Part shown: piece after piece, positions 12,501-24,558 of the stretch
Layout: each line of letters opens with the position of its first letter
Numbering within the stretch: position 1 is the first letter of the stretch
Assembly (NCBI GenBank): GCA_034687125.1
Contig: JAQGBZ010000125.1
Span: 98,692-162,691 of the forward strand
Reading direction: 5' to 3'
Length of the DNA stretch: 64,000 bases
Source of the DNA: Neelides folsomi
Lineage: Eukaryota > Arthropoda > Collembola > Neelipleona > Neelidae
Translations under genes and position numbers: made by a program
The notes under the pieces: generated by a model
The model's database searches: none
Told to the model about the DNA's origin: nothing
Seen by the model: only the letters and a program-made list of their open reading frames with translations

Positions 12501-15500
12501 AGTATTTTAGTTAAGGAGATATAATGAATGCGACTATCTTCATTGTTTTGTTTTGGTGGAAATAATGGAAAAGATGAAGATGAACATACTAAATGTAATC
12601 AAGTAAAATTCGAATCAATACATTCGAATTCACTATAAGAGATTAACATTAATATCGTAAATTGATTATATGGTGTAACGGTAAAAGTGAAAGGCATTAC
12701 GTATGTCATATTGTTAATTAGAATAATACATAACTACTACATAAGTAGTACCATGTATGGTATGTAAGTATGTATTAATACATTAAAGCTTTCAGCGAGC
12801 TGTTTAAGAAAAACTTAAATATTTATATAACATACATTATAAATAAAATATGTGGAGATAATAATAGGTACGTAATGTACAAATAATTTACCTATAAGGA
12901 TGATAAATCAATCACGACAGAAGATATTCTGATTGATAATTAATTTGTAAGTATTAATGAAAATTACTTGACGGGACAAATCCAGTGATGAAGAGAGGAC
13001 ATGGAGCGTAAGCAGTTTCACCTCCTCCAGTTTCATTCCAACAGCTCCAACCATCCCATGATCTAGGACACCATGGTCCTGAAAATGATTTTTATTTTAG
13101 AAAACATAAAATTCAAAGGTCTTCATATTTAACCTACGTCCATGATTTCATACTTGTAGGGAAGAATGCAATTTTTACTTTTACATCCATTACATTTACA
13201 AATATGTAAAATACTTGACTTACAATATAGTTAAGTAGTAGTTAAGTTTTACAATATTTGTATTGTTTACTTAACAATGTTTATTTAGTAATTAGGTAGT
13301 AATACACTACCATATATACCATATATATTAGATTTGATACATATAGGTATTTAGCTTCATGACTAAACTTTCTTCAAGCTCATGTTCAAATCCAACTAGG
13401 CCTGATTTAACAAATCTGTTAGGTAGCTCTGTTGGATCTCTAAGGTTTTGCGAGGATTTTTCCTTTGGAGATTCTGAATTCGTGAGTGTGAGAGTGCGAG
13501 ACCTCATGAGAGTTTACTATGTGAATGTGTGTGTAGTAATAATGTTCGTTAGAGCATGTTATAGTCTGTTGTGTGTTAAAATGGTTTAGTTAAAGTGTCA
13601 AGTCTGGTACGGGTCTTTGGAGAAATCCTCTTTGACTTCCTTATAATTTGAAAGGAAAGACCCGAGGGAGAATCTCCACTTTTAAACAATACTTGGAGAG
13701 GAATGACAAGAGACATGCGATCGATGGCTCCTTAATACTCATATATCAAACCATTATAAGAATTATACCATACCATGCATATCGCAATACTTTATACTTA
13801 TATATCTACTATTACCGAGATTCTCTTCCTCAGACGATGGAAAGATGAAAGAGATCTATAGGTCTACTTTTGTATTGTCAAAGTCATCAAATCATCACAT
13901 TTGCTTTTTGACAAGAAAATGATTCTTGAAGAAAATGAGAATTCTACTTGTGATACTTCAAAGGGCTTCATCAGTTTCATGTGTTTATTTCTTCATCCGC
14001 TGATTTAAATTACGGATTACGTAGTATATATTTTATATATATATATAGCATTTTCTCCGAAGGTTTATATTAGAATACTACGCACATAACAATATTAGAC
14101 ACAAATAGGTCACTAATCAAAATTTTGTCATTAAAGAAGTCTCGATATGACCTTGGCTTTAAATACAGAATACAGACATAGGATTATTTTTTGAAAAAAT
14201 GAAAAGGTATTTCAATTTACCGCTAACAATCAGCCAGGTTCTTTAGTTATTGTTTAGAACGCTACGCCTATAGTAGTACATCTGCCTGGATCATAAATCA
14301 ATCAGAGATTGATATGATATGAATTGATTCATTGTGGAAATGGAAAGCCAACACAAACAAGGATCGTACGATATTGATACGATTAGCTCATCAAGGTGAT
14401 AAAAGTGAAATCATATTCTTATTCGCATTTTTATCGTTTATATTATTTGTACCATTATTGGTATGTACATAACAAATACATAATATACTTGTACCTATAT
14501 AAGTTTCATACAATACAGTGTACTCTATCTCGGATACATACTCTACATACTACACGTACTTAAGGTATATGAAAAATGCATACAAAAATACAGATTTATG
14601 TACAGAGGTTTAACTATGTACCTTGAGTATACTAGGAACATACTAATATTTATTATATTTACATACAGATATAGATATATCGAATAATAATAATATTATG
14701 TCGGTAAATATCACATGTTAATATGCAGGATAGAGATATAGGTGACAATTGTTTTAATTTATCTTTTTGTTTATTAAATATAAATACTTTAGCCCTGTTT
14801 TATCTATCTCCACTTGAATAACTTCGAAAAGGCTAGAGTGTTCTAGTTCTAGTTAATTGTAGTTATATCGGTCACTAACGTACCTAGTTTTCAATTAATG
14901 CAATGCGACATACGCAAAACGCAAGTCATTTTATGCCAAGCGAAATTCATTTGAACAACCTGTGCAAACATTAAATTTTTATAGGAAAATTATTACATAA
15001 TGTAAAATTTTAAGTTATGATTATTATTTATTAATATATAGATGATTTGTAGAGGTTTCTTATACAATTTTTCCTTTAATTCTATTGCAATTGGTATATA
15101 ATATATATCATAAATAAATAGGTACGGACGGGGAAAATTCCATCAAATAACTTAAAAAATACTTGAAAAAGTCTGGCCAAGATAAAGCATAAATATTTAA
15201 TCTTTGGGAATTTTGAAGAGGAATCGTCGTCACTCGTTAGTTCGTTAGAAATGCTAGTCAAAACAAGATGGCAATTGGTTTGCTTCAATTAATAGTTATC
15301 TAGACATACGTGGGTTTTTGTAATATACACAATCACATATCATCACAATTTGTTCAAATTTCAAAGAAAAGGGTTAAAGAAAAAGATGAAAAGAATTTTC
15401 TCTTTTGATCACCCAACCATTTCATCAAGCTGAATCAATCAGCTCAAATGCATATTTTAATATTAAATTGAATATGTTTTTATGCACAATCGCGGTAAAC

Positions 15501-18500
15501 ATTAATTAAATGGTTATTCAACTTTAATAAAAAATCAATATTTATTTCTTCAAATGCGAAGGTTCAATAATTGAAATCTTGGAATTTGGAACTTAACCCT
15601 AAACATCTCATAAGATCGAGTTTTATGCCAACTCAAAGACCCTAACTCTCCCCTACGCAATTAATATCAAAGTGATGGTTTGTTATCAATCAATTACAAA
15701 GGTCTTTTAACTCTGCTTTAACTTCCATCAACTCTTCAAACATCACTCTTAACATTGATGACTCAAAAATGACATTTTTCGTTAATTTGTTCTTATTAAT
15801 TTAAATTTCATTTTTATTTTCTATTTGTGTCAAGTCGTTTAGTTCAAGTTCTGGTTCTTAGATTTCAACCTATTTAGACAAAGGGTTTTTATTTAAACAA
15901 TTTATTAAATACATATAACTTTAAAACGGGTAGGTTTGTATGTCACATCATACATACACAGAGTATATTCAATTATCTATTTACAATATTTACATTTAAC
16001 CATGTGGATCATATATCATATTATACGACAATACAAAAACATGCATATAAGTACCATACACAACATAATTTAAGTAAGTTTGTATGACTATGTATAGAGA
16101 GTTAGACATAGTTAGAATTTAAACTTCATTGAGCTTTAGTGGTTCATTGGTTTGGACTGGATGTTTGGAAGCAGAAGGGTGATAAGGGAAGTTGAAAGTC
16201 CTTTTTCAATTACTATCATTAGGACTCAACCCCATATATATTTATATACTTACATACGTAAAAGAACATTCTGTTTCATTTAAAAAGTATATCTGAATAT
16301 CAGATATATTTTTATAGATGTATGAAGTTCTTTAGACTTCATTGGAAAGTGTCTAAAATGAAAGTATATTTGAATGCAATCCAGAACTTCACAACTCTCA
16401 TATTACGCCGAGAATAATATTATTGTAAATAATAAGTAGTTACTTAATGTTAGTGCATAGCCTTCTGTATTTTCTCATATATAAAAATAGAGATAAACTA
16501 AATGTTGTTAGTTAATAGGTTAAAAAGTATTGACAAAATGAAACCATTGAGCTCAGTTTACATTTTTTGCGTATCTTGTTAATAAATAGTGAGATTTGAG
16601 CTAGGGTCGAGTAGCTTAATAAATACATAGGATAGGAAGGATATATGATTGTATTAGTATGCACCATATGAATATTACGTAGAAGAGAGATTGTAAAGCT
16701 GGTCATTCATATGAAAGATATCAACATTATCGTGACATATTTAATATGTATAAGGGCAAGATAAAACTTCTACTTTCATTCAACATCCGATCAAAATGAA
16801 ACTTGGGGTGAAATAATTTGGATTTAATAATTCACATTTCACAACACTTGTAGAATAAAGTTCAATTTGGAAAAACTTTTAGTTTTAAGAGGTTTTATCT
16901 TAAGTTTTTATTCTTTAAAACTATTGAGTGAAAAGTTCGTCTTAATTTAAATCATTTTGTTTCTTTCAATATTTCCGTAATTTCGAAGGTCGGTAAATTA
17001 ATTAAATCCTGTGATATTTGGACAACTTGGTTGAGTGGGAATTACGCGTCGAGGGGAAACTGCGTGTGCGGTATAAGAAAAGTGCTTATGTGAAAAGTTG
17101 ATCAAATTATAGAAGACCAAGGAAGTTGGAATTCCATAATTGCTCATTATAAAATATCAACTATGCCCATTCCCAGCCATTCCTTACTATAGTGGCCAGT
17201 ATCAAATTTTAATATTTTAATTTAAACCCCAAAGCCCTACATTTTAAATAGTCAAAATGTTATGTTTAATACTAAAAACATTTTTGCAAATTGGAGCGGC
17301 GTCACTAGCTCTTTTCGCAGCTTTTAAACCAAAATTGGCACTAATTTTAATTAAAACTTTTCCAAGAGATTTAAGGTATTAAAATCTTATAACTAAATTT
17401 CTAATCAACTAAAAATCTCTGAATTTAATTTTAATGGAAATTTTAAATAAATCCTAATTATTAAATATTTTTTGATATATAGAGGTTTAAAACGTGCGGC
17501 TCATTCAATAATTCAGCTTAAATTAGCAATGGCGTTTAACTTAACAGTAGGAAAACAATTTGACTTGATTGCAAAAAAACACCCACATAAAGTTTGCATA
17601 TATTTCGGTGATGAAAAATGGACTTTTGAGCAGGTAAAGAAAAACGACTCAAAATGGGATAAAAAAATGAAAAAAGAGATAAATATTTCAATTACTAACT
17701 TTGTTAAACAAATTTAAATTACCAGATTGAGAAATTGAGCAACCAAGTAGGAAATTACTTCCAACAACAAGGATTCAAACATGGAGATTCCCTTGGGCTT
17801 TTGATGGAAAACCGTGCGGAATATATTGCCATTTGGCTTGGATTATCTAAAGTATTCATTATGAAAAAAATTCCCTCTATCTGTTTTATGTCATTTTATA
17901 TCTAAATTCTCATGTGGAATGTCTCTTACAAACTTTATTTGAATCTCAAGATCGGAGTTGTTCCGGCTCTTATAAACTTTAATCTCCGGTTGGAGTCTTT
18001 ACAACATACTTTGAATGCGGCAAAATGCAAGGCTATCATTTACGGGAGCGAACTATCCCAAGGTATAATGAACCACGTAGTATTTATTTATCTTATTGTT
18101 TTCTCAAAATATTATTAACCAAGCAATTTAAATCAAATATGTAGTAATACAAGAATATTTTACTTAGGTATTAAGATATATGTGAAAATAAAAAAATTTA
18201 TAAATTGAATTTAGCGCTATCCGAATTGTACGACATTGGATATTCAAAAAACATCCCAACGTATGGTTATGACCAAGAAGGCGGATTGCTCAAAAACTCA
18301 ACCGATTTAATTAAAGACCTCAAATCAGTTTCCATCAAACATCCCAAACCCGATAAACCCGTTTTGGCAACGGATAGTTTATTTTATGTCTTTACGTCAG
18401 GAACGACGGGGCTTCCAAAGGCAGCTTTTATCAAACATTTCAGGTGATAAAAAATATTTTATAGTTATCCCAAACAATTTTAGATTTATGCTCCACTGTG

Positions 18501-21500
18501 TAATAGTAATATGTAACACTAACACAATTTACATTTATATTTATATGTTTAATTCCATCCCATTTCCATCTTTAAACGTGGATAATAATGAATTTTGGCG
18601 CCATATTTTAAGATTCTTCATGGCAGCTTATGGCGCCCATAATATGAACGGGATCAAAAGAGAGGATGTGATGTATTCGCCTCTTCCTTTGTACCACAGG
18701 TATTTTAAAATAATCTTATTAATCAGTTCCCTGACCTTTTCCTTTGAACCTTTAGTTCTTTTGGTCCTTTGTGAATTGTTGAGGTAGCTGAGGTTTTTAA
18801 AATGAATGTTTGACAGTGCGGCGGGAATGTTGGCCGCCGGCCAAGCTCTTGTTTATGGAACTTCCATTGTCCTCAAGAAGAAATTCTCCGCGTCTGTTTA
18901 CTGGAAAGATTGCATCAACTACAATGTGACGGTAAATGGGTCTTTTCAATCTTTTCAAGCCTCCCACCACAATTGGAAAAATCCTTTGAACACAAATTGA
19001 AAATCCTAATTTTATACACATTTTTTTCGTTAAATAGGTTATTCAGTACATAGGAGAAATTTGCAGGTAAATTACAAAAAAACTAATTTTTATTTAAAAT
19101 GTTAATTTAACATAAATATTACTAATAATTGTTTTTAAATTTTAATGCTAATTATAAAACATAAATGAGCATTATTATAAAAGAAGAATATTTGCGAACA
19201 TTTTTTTAGATATTTGTACAGCCAACCAGAAACTCCAGAAGAAAAATTGCACAAAGTACGGATGATGTTTGGGAACGGTTTGAGGATTTCTCTTTGGAAG
19301 GATTTCACCGACAGATTTAATATTCCACTTGTAGCAGAATTTTACGGCTCAACTGAAGGTATTCTTTCAATTTCAAATTCCAATAATATCATTTTTATAC
19401 ATTTTTTATATTTCAATATAAATTATTTTTTCAATATAAATACTTTACGACCAAATAACTTTTGTTTAATGTTGGGGAACTTTTTCTTTCAGGGAACTGC
19501 AACGTCAGTGAGTAAAAAACTTTTTAATTAACGATTCTTAGCTCATATGTCACATGTCTATCTGTTACACAACCCACATACAAAACATTAAATCTTATAG
19601 ACTTTTAATGACCATCAAGATTTATACGAAACAATGATGTGTACTTAATAGCTATTAAATACCTCAGCTATACCAATCTAGTACTTAAAAAATGCAATAT
19701 TTTGGAAATTGTATTTTGTGTATGAATAATAGCAAATATTGATGGACACATTGGAGCTGTGGGTTTTATCCCTCGTTTAATTTATCCGATCCTTCCTATG
19801 AAAATCATTAAAATGGACGAAATTACTGGAGAGCCTCTAAGGGATCCAAAAACTGGGCTGGCTATCAAATGCTCACCAAACGAAGAAGGAGAACTCGTCG
19901 GAATAATTAAGAAAGATCATCCAATAAGAGATTTCAAAGGGTAACCAAAACAACGTTTGTAGTTTAAGTTTAGCTTATCTGTAACTATAACCCTAAACAA
20001 GTTAATTAACATTTTAACTTGTTATAAACTTAAATTAATAATTAACATTGCCCATCATAACCATAACAAAATTATTACATAATATTACTTTAATAATAAA
20101 TTTTTACTATACTTTTCAGATATGCAGATGAAAGTTCAACTCAAAAGAAAATCCTTTATGATGTGTTTTCCAAAGGGGATATGGTATTCAGATCGGGTAA
20201 TTAAAATACACATCTCGAATAGTTTTCATAATAAATCATTAAATTTCTTCTGGTTCTCAAGGACATTATCAAGGGATAAAATGGAATAGGGATAGTTGTG
20301 GTATTATTTGATCTAAACTGTGTTTTCGACAGGTGATTTGCTCGTAATGGATGAATACGGTTACATTTACTTCAAAGACCGAACCGGAGATACATATCGA
20401 TGGAAGGGAGAAAACGTCTCAACTGCAGAAGTGGAAGCTGTGATTAGCAAAGTTTGCGGGCTCAAAGATGCCGTGGTTTACGGAGTTCAAATCCCAGGGA
20501 CTGAAGGTAAAACCCAGAAAAGATTATAGAGATAAAACGGAGATGATTAAAGTCAATATTATTTTTACGAATTTAAAAAGGGAGGGCTGGAATGGCGGCA
20601 GTTGTCGATAAAGAAAATTCATTAAATATAAAAATGTTGGCCGAAGGGATTGTGAAAAATCTGCCAGCATATTCGCGACCCATTTTCCTTCGCACAGTCA
20701 GCTCCATCGACTTGACAAGTAATTTCTCATATCATTATTTAGGAAATATTAAGGAATTTACCACATAAACATAAAGACACAAACAATTAATTTGAATTAA
20801 TGAATATAATTTTAAATTCCCTCTTTTATTCCCAGGCACGTATAAGATGAAGAAGTTTGAATTGCAAAAGGAGGGATTTGATGTAGGGAAGATTGACGAT
20901 AAAGTTTATTACTTTGATGGCTCAAAATTCATTCAGCTCACTTCGGAACTACACGAGAAAATACTTAATGGGAAAATAAGGCTTTAATAATTAATCAAAA
21001 AAATCACAATGAACACCACAGCTCATTCACGCCACTGTTTTTCAATTAATAGATGATAAAAAGGAAGCTAACTGACAAAACATTGATAATGGTGGACCAA
21101 TCCTATATAATTTTAAATTAAATTTAATAGAATATTTTACTATTTTTACTAAACAATGCTGAACTATATTTATGCAAAATTGATAATTTAAATGTTAACT
21201 TTGTTTTGCTTATCAAATGCAATATGCAATCTATAATTTATATCATATCTACTATTTACCAAACACTATACATAAAATAACTGTGAAATAGAAATTAATA
21301 AATATACTCTAATTACATATCTTCTATAAACAATATGTAATTATAAGTATTTATTTATATAACAGTACCATCCTAAAATAATAAATACATAATAAATACA
21401 AAAATATATGTGCAATATGTAAGTAGGTATTTGAAAACCAAATTACACATAACATCAATTTATTTAATTTTCAAGTAATAATGAATGTTAATTAAAAAAT

Positions 21501-24500
21501 CTGAGTTAAAAAAACTTGAATAAAAAGATTAAAAGGAATAAACATATTTATTTATTATATAGTAAATCATATCGTAAATGTGATTAAATTTGAGTACAAT
21601 GAAATAATCAGTTGGGTGGAATGAAGAGAATCTTGGGATGGTTTTGGATTTGTTCACAGGCAATTAAAGGGAGGGACGCGGGGAAAAGACATTTAAAAAT
21701 ATTCACTTCACCTCTCTTTCCTCCCATTAAAAAAGACAAATGGGGAGAGGAAAAGTCATGTGGGAGATGCGAAAGATGCGAAACACACGTTCTCTCTCCA
21801 ATTCTACAAGTTCCCTATAAAATGCACTAACATTAAGTATCTAGGGTATGTATATCTATATATATATCTGATATGCAAATTATACCAATACTATTACATA
21901 AATTCTACAAATATTCTCATAAATACACATGCAGATACAGAATACAAGTATGCTATGCATTGTACATAATATAAATAGTTTCCGATCTTCTCATCTGTTT
22001 TATATAAAAAAGTGAAAATTTCAAGAATTTCCAACTTATTTTTTTATTCCACATTCCCAATTGTATTCGTGTCCAATAAGTCTTGGGAACATTTGAATGG
22101 GTTCATAAACATTTTATTGTTCAAATGTATCCAAATTCCTCTCGTATTCTTTCTCAATTGACTCATTGGAGTGAAGAAGCGAGGAATTAATTGAGTTATT
22201 AGGAATAAACCCATTAAGCTTCATTCTTTAGTCGCATTACATTACACTCATTATTCTCATTATCTCCCCATTACAGTTTAAGAGGATTAGGGAAAAGTGT
22301 CCAGAGTGAGATAGAATAGCGCCTTTTAAATCTATGTACTTTCAAGAACCCTCAGTTCATCAATTTATCAAGGCATTACGCGGGATTGGAATGTCAACTG
22401 TTCTTTATAAATGAAAATTCGCTATATTGCGAATTTATTTAAATAAGGGATTTATATTTTACAACAACTAGATCTACTATGGTAAAAGTAAAAAGCAATA
22501 CAAAATGTATGTTTAAGGATTTAATTCCTTCCTTATCTTCAAAACGGTCCAGATGGTTTTAAAAGTGTGTAAAAACAATGGGCAAAGTGTTTCTAGCAAA
22601 TCCTGGACATTTTTGTAAAGGATTAAAAGCTTCTTATCCGTAATGAACTTGCAATTTAATATGCCAGCTGGCCAGTAAAAACCTTTTCAAAATTAGGAGA
22701 TAAAAGCAGGAATGAAAGCTACTTAATTCTTAACAAATCTGGACGAAATTGCAGGGAAGGTTGATGATCCACTGGAGCATTTAATAATTGACTCTCTAGT
22801 TTCTGTCTTCAATTATAAATGAAATTCAATTATAAAATGGAAATGAAATCCGATTATTTCAATTATTTTCTAAATTAGAGCTCTGTTACTCTCTACCTAT
22901 AAATCTTCTTTTAATTGTTTAGCTCAAATTTGTCCAAATCGATCATTTTACTAATTGTAATAACATTAACAATATTTTCGTATAATGATAATAATAATAA
23001 TTGTACAAAATTGAATGTATGGTAATTTTGTATGGTCTACTATTTTACTCAATGAAGGTTCTAAATTCTTCTAAACACTTCACCTGTTCCAATTTATAAA
23101 TAAAGGCGGCCGATCTTACAAGGCCGTTTTTAATTCACCGAATTCCGAGAAGCGGAAGATAAATCAACGTCGGGTTGGAATAAAAATTCCAATTTCATTC
23201 TGAATCACACGATAAATAATGTCGAGGACAAAACTCCCCATTCATTTCCTAATGGTAGGTCTAATTAAGAAAAGCACATTTGCTGGTTCAATTAATTCAC
23301 TTCTCCTTTTACATAATCCACCCGGGCTCATTTCTCCAATTAATTCAAGGAGCTGAAAAGGAAGGTTTTTTCCAAACTCGCCCATCCGGCTCCTTTAATT
23401 AATTATTTACATCACCAACATTTAGAAATTTATTAATTCCCGTGTCGGACTTTTGAATCCCGAAGCCGTAAAAGTGTTATCAGCGAATAACTTATCAACC
23501 CAGGTTATTATTTAGCATAAAAATTGGGATTATTTAGAGCGGGATATTTAAATTTGGAATTTAATCAAGATGTTCCTTCGTTTATCATAGCGGTTTGGTT
23601 CTCGGGCATTTACGCCCACTTGTCAACTTTGGTAAAAAAGTATTTATGGCCCGTTTCCAACTTATTTAAAAGATTCAATTCCCAACCACCACAAGGAATC
23701 AACGCCCAAATCCAAGTCATCCAAGTTAACTTTTACGGAAACTTTTAATAAAACTCTCAATTTCAGCCCATGGAAAAAAATCTCTTCAGACCCATTCATC
23801 TCCACCCCGAAGGAAATGCTCGGCATAAAACCAAATAGAAAATGAGGGAAACCAATGAGATTCTCCCATTAAATTGAATTTTTTTTCTTTCTTTCTTTCA
23901 ACCCAATGCAACCATTTCAATGACAATTCCCCTATGCAAATCTTGTCCTATAAAAACTTATGGTTTTAGCACTATGTATAACTTTAGTTAAATGACAATA
24001 AGATCTGATACTACATACATATATGCATATTATTGTAACTTTGTAACACATAACATATTGTATTTATCTTATAGATTATTTTTTAACATTATATGAATAT
24101 TTACGCATGTATAGTGTAAGTAAAGAGATTTTCCATTAGATTGAGTTTTTTAAATTTTTGTGTCATTTTTACAATGATTTTTAAAATGTTTGTATTGAAG
24201 AGATAAACATTGTTATAAATAACAACAACTGTCATTCAACTCCCCTATTTAACTGCCAAGTCAATGTCGTGTTGAAGTCGTGTTCAGGAACTTGGAACTC
24301 ATTCACAATCACCATGAATAATAAGAAACTACTTATTGAACTTTCAAGTTTATTGAACATAAAATGAAAAAAGAGGAAAATGTTCAAACCTGGGGAACTC
24401 TCGTTGTTCGTCAATTCTCCCGACTCCAAGCAGAGTTTTTCCTGGAGGGCGAGAAACTTATGTAAAAGATCTTCGTCAGTTTTGGGCTTCTCCACTCCAT

Positions 24501-24558
24501 AAGTTCCATTATTGGCTTCGTCCCCTTTTGTTGTCATGTTTTTTGAGTCGATTGACAT
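6596..24558 (-). CDS. Class B1 GPCR, calcitonin/DH31-receptor-like
   Basis: Ten exons (24558-24390, 13078-12968, 8589-8483, 8412-8321, 8217-8091, 7979-7756, 7676-7469, 7315-7184, 7092-6963, 6708-6596) join in frame to 470 residues. The ectodomain has the six cysteines of the hormone-receptor domain (43, 60, 69, 83, 100, 122) with WDGWSCW and NYTTC. Seven membrane spans follow. Family marks are [10 protein letters not shown] (TM2), [15 protein letters not shown] (TM3), [15 protein letters not shown] (TM6) and [15 protein letters not shown] (TM7/helix 8). Such receptors bind peptide hormones and signal through Gs. TM2 and TM3 most resemble insect DH31/calcitonin-type receptors, but PDF or other class B receptors are not excluded. 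Exon 1 lies 11 kb upstream. It is assigned because its phase fits and it supplies the first cysteine. No signal peptide is seen. Two introns contain other genes. Confidence 0.88.
8590..9580. other. Receptor intron sequence, no exon seen
   Basis: Intron between receptor exons 2 and 3, before the nested F-box gene begins. It is AT-rich, with a moderately GC-richer patch at 9290-9540 that shows no exon with proper splice sites. Confidence 0.5.
9581..11824 (-). CDS. F-box protein with leucine-rich-repeat-like body, nested in receptor intron
   Basis: Coding exons are 11824-10616, 10480-10061, 9921-9808 and 9664-9581 (stop), giving about 608 residues. The first of these opens with an F-box: [20 protein letters not shown] then ICRRW. 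F-box proteins recruit substrates to SCF ubiquitin ligases through Skp1. The remainder has irregular repeats such as [15 protein letters not shown] and [12 protein letters not shown] that look like degenerate leucine-rich repeats, as in FBXL proteins. The start codon is not resolved. A 61-bp candidate exon at 12041-11981, ending in ...LDLP, splices in phase just before the F-box, but a start further upstream is still needed. The intron 10615-10481 is 135 bp, in frame and free of stops, so its retention would add 45 residues. The gene lies on the same strand inside a receptor intron. Confidence 0.75.
13079..17256. other. Large receptor intron, left part; no gene seen
   Basis: About 4.2 kb of AT-rich sequence between receptor exon 2 and the nested transporter gene. 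It contains TA-rich microsatellite-like runs near 14030 and 13300. No exon on either strand could be supported. Confidence 0.55.
17257..20987 (+). CDS. Long-chain fatty acid transport protein (SLC27A/FATP family)
   Basis: Fifteen exons join in frame to 626 residues, close to the 620-650 usual for FATPs: 17257-17375, 17483-17633, 17726-17851, 17951-18062, 18215-18443, 18613-18699, 18817-18931, 19038-19066, 19210-19358, 19493-19507, 19733-19940, 20120-20196, 20333-20506, 20581-20718, 20836-20987. FATPs are membrane acyl-CoA synthetases that trap imported fatty acids as CoA esters. The N-terminus is hydrophobic and acts as membrane anchor. The AMP-binding motif [14 protein letters not shown] is at about 227-240. 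The FATP signature includes [11 protein letters not shown] (about 362-372), and the adenylation hinge region has [20 protein letters not shown] then [13 protein letters not shown]1/4 is the closest type. Exons 8 (29 bp) and 10 (15 bp) are micro-exons. The gene is nested, antisense, in the large receptor intron. Confidence 0.93.
20988..24389. other. Large receptor intron, right part; no gene seen
   Basis: About 3.4 kb between the transporter stop and receptor exon 1. The stretch 22.2-23.9 kb is less AT-rich than its surroundings but shows no exon with splice sites and coding character. It may hold regulatory sequence for either gene. Confidence 0.5.

Noticed and set aside
15082-15288. Minus-strand frame that might have been a receptor 5' exon
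   Set aside because: It lacks a donor in the phase needed by receptor exon 2 and lacks the first ectodomain cysteine. The exon at 24390-24558 fits both.
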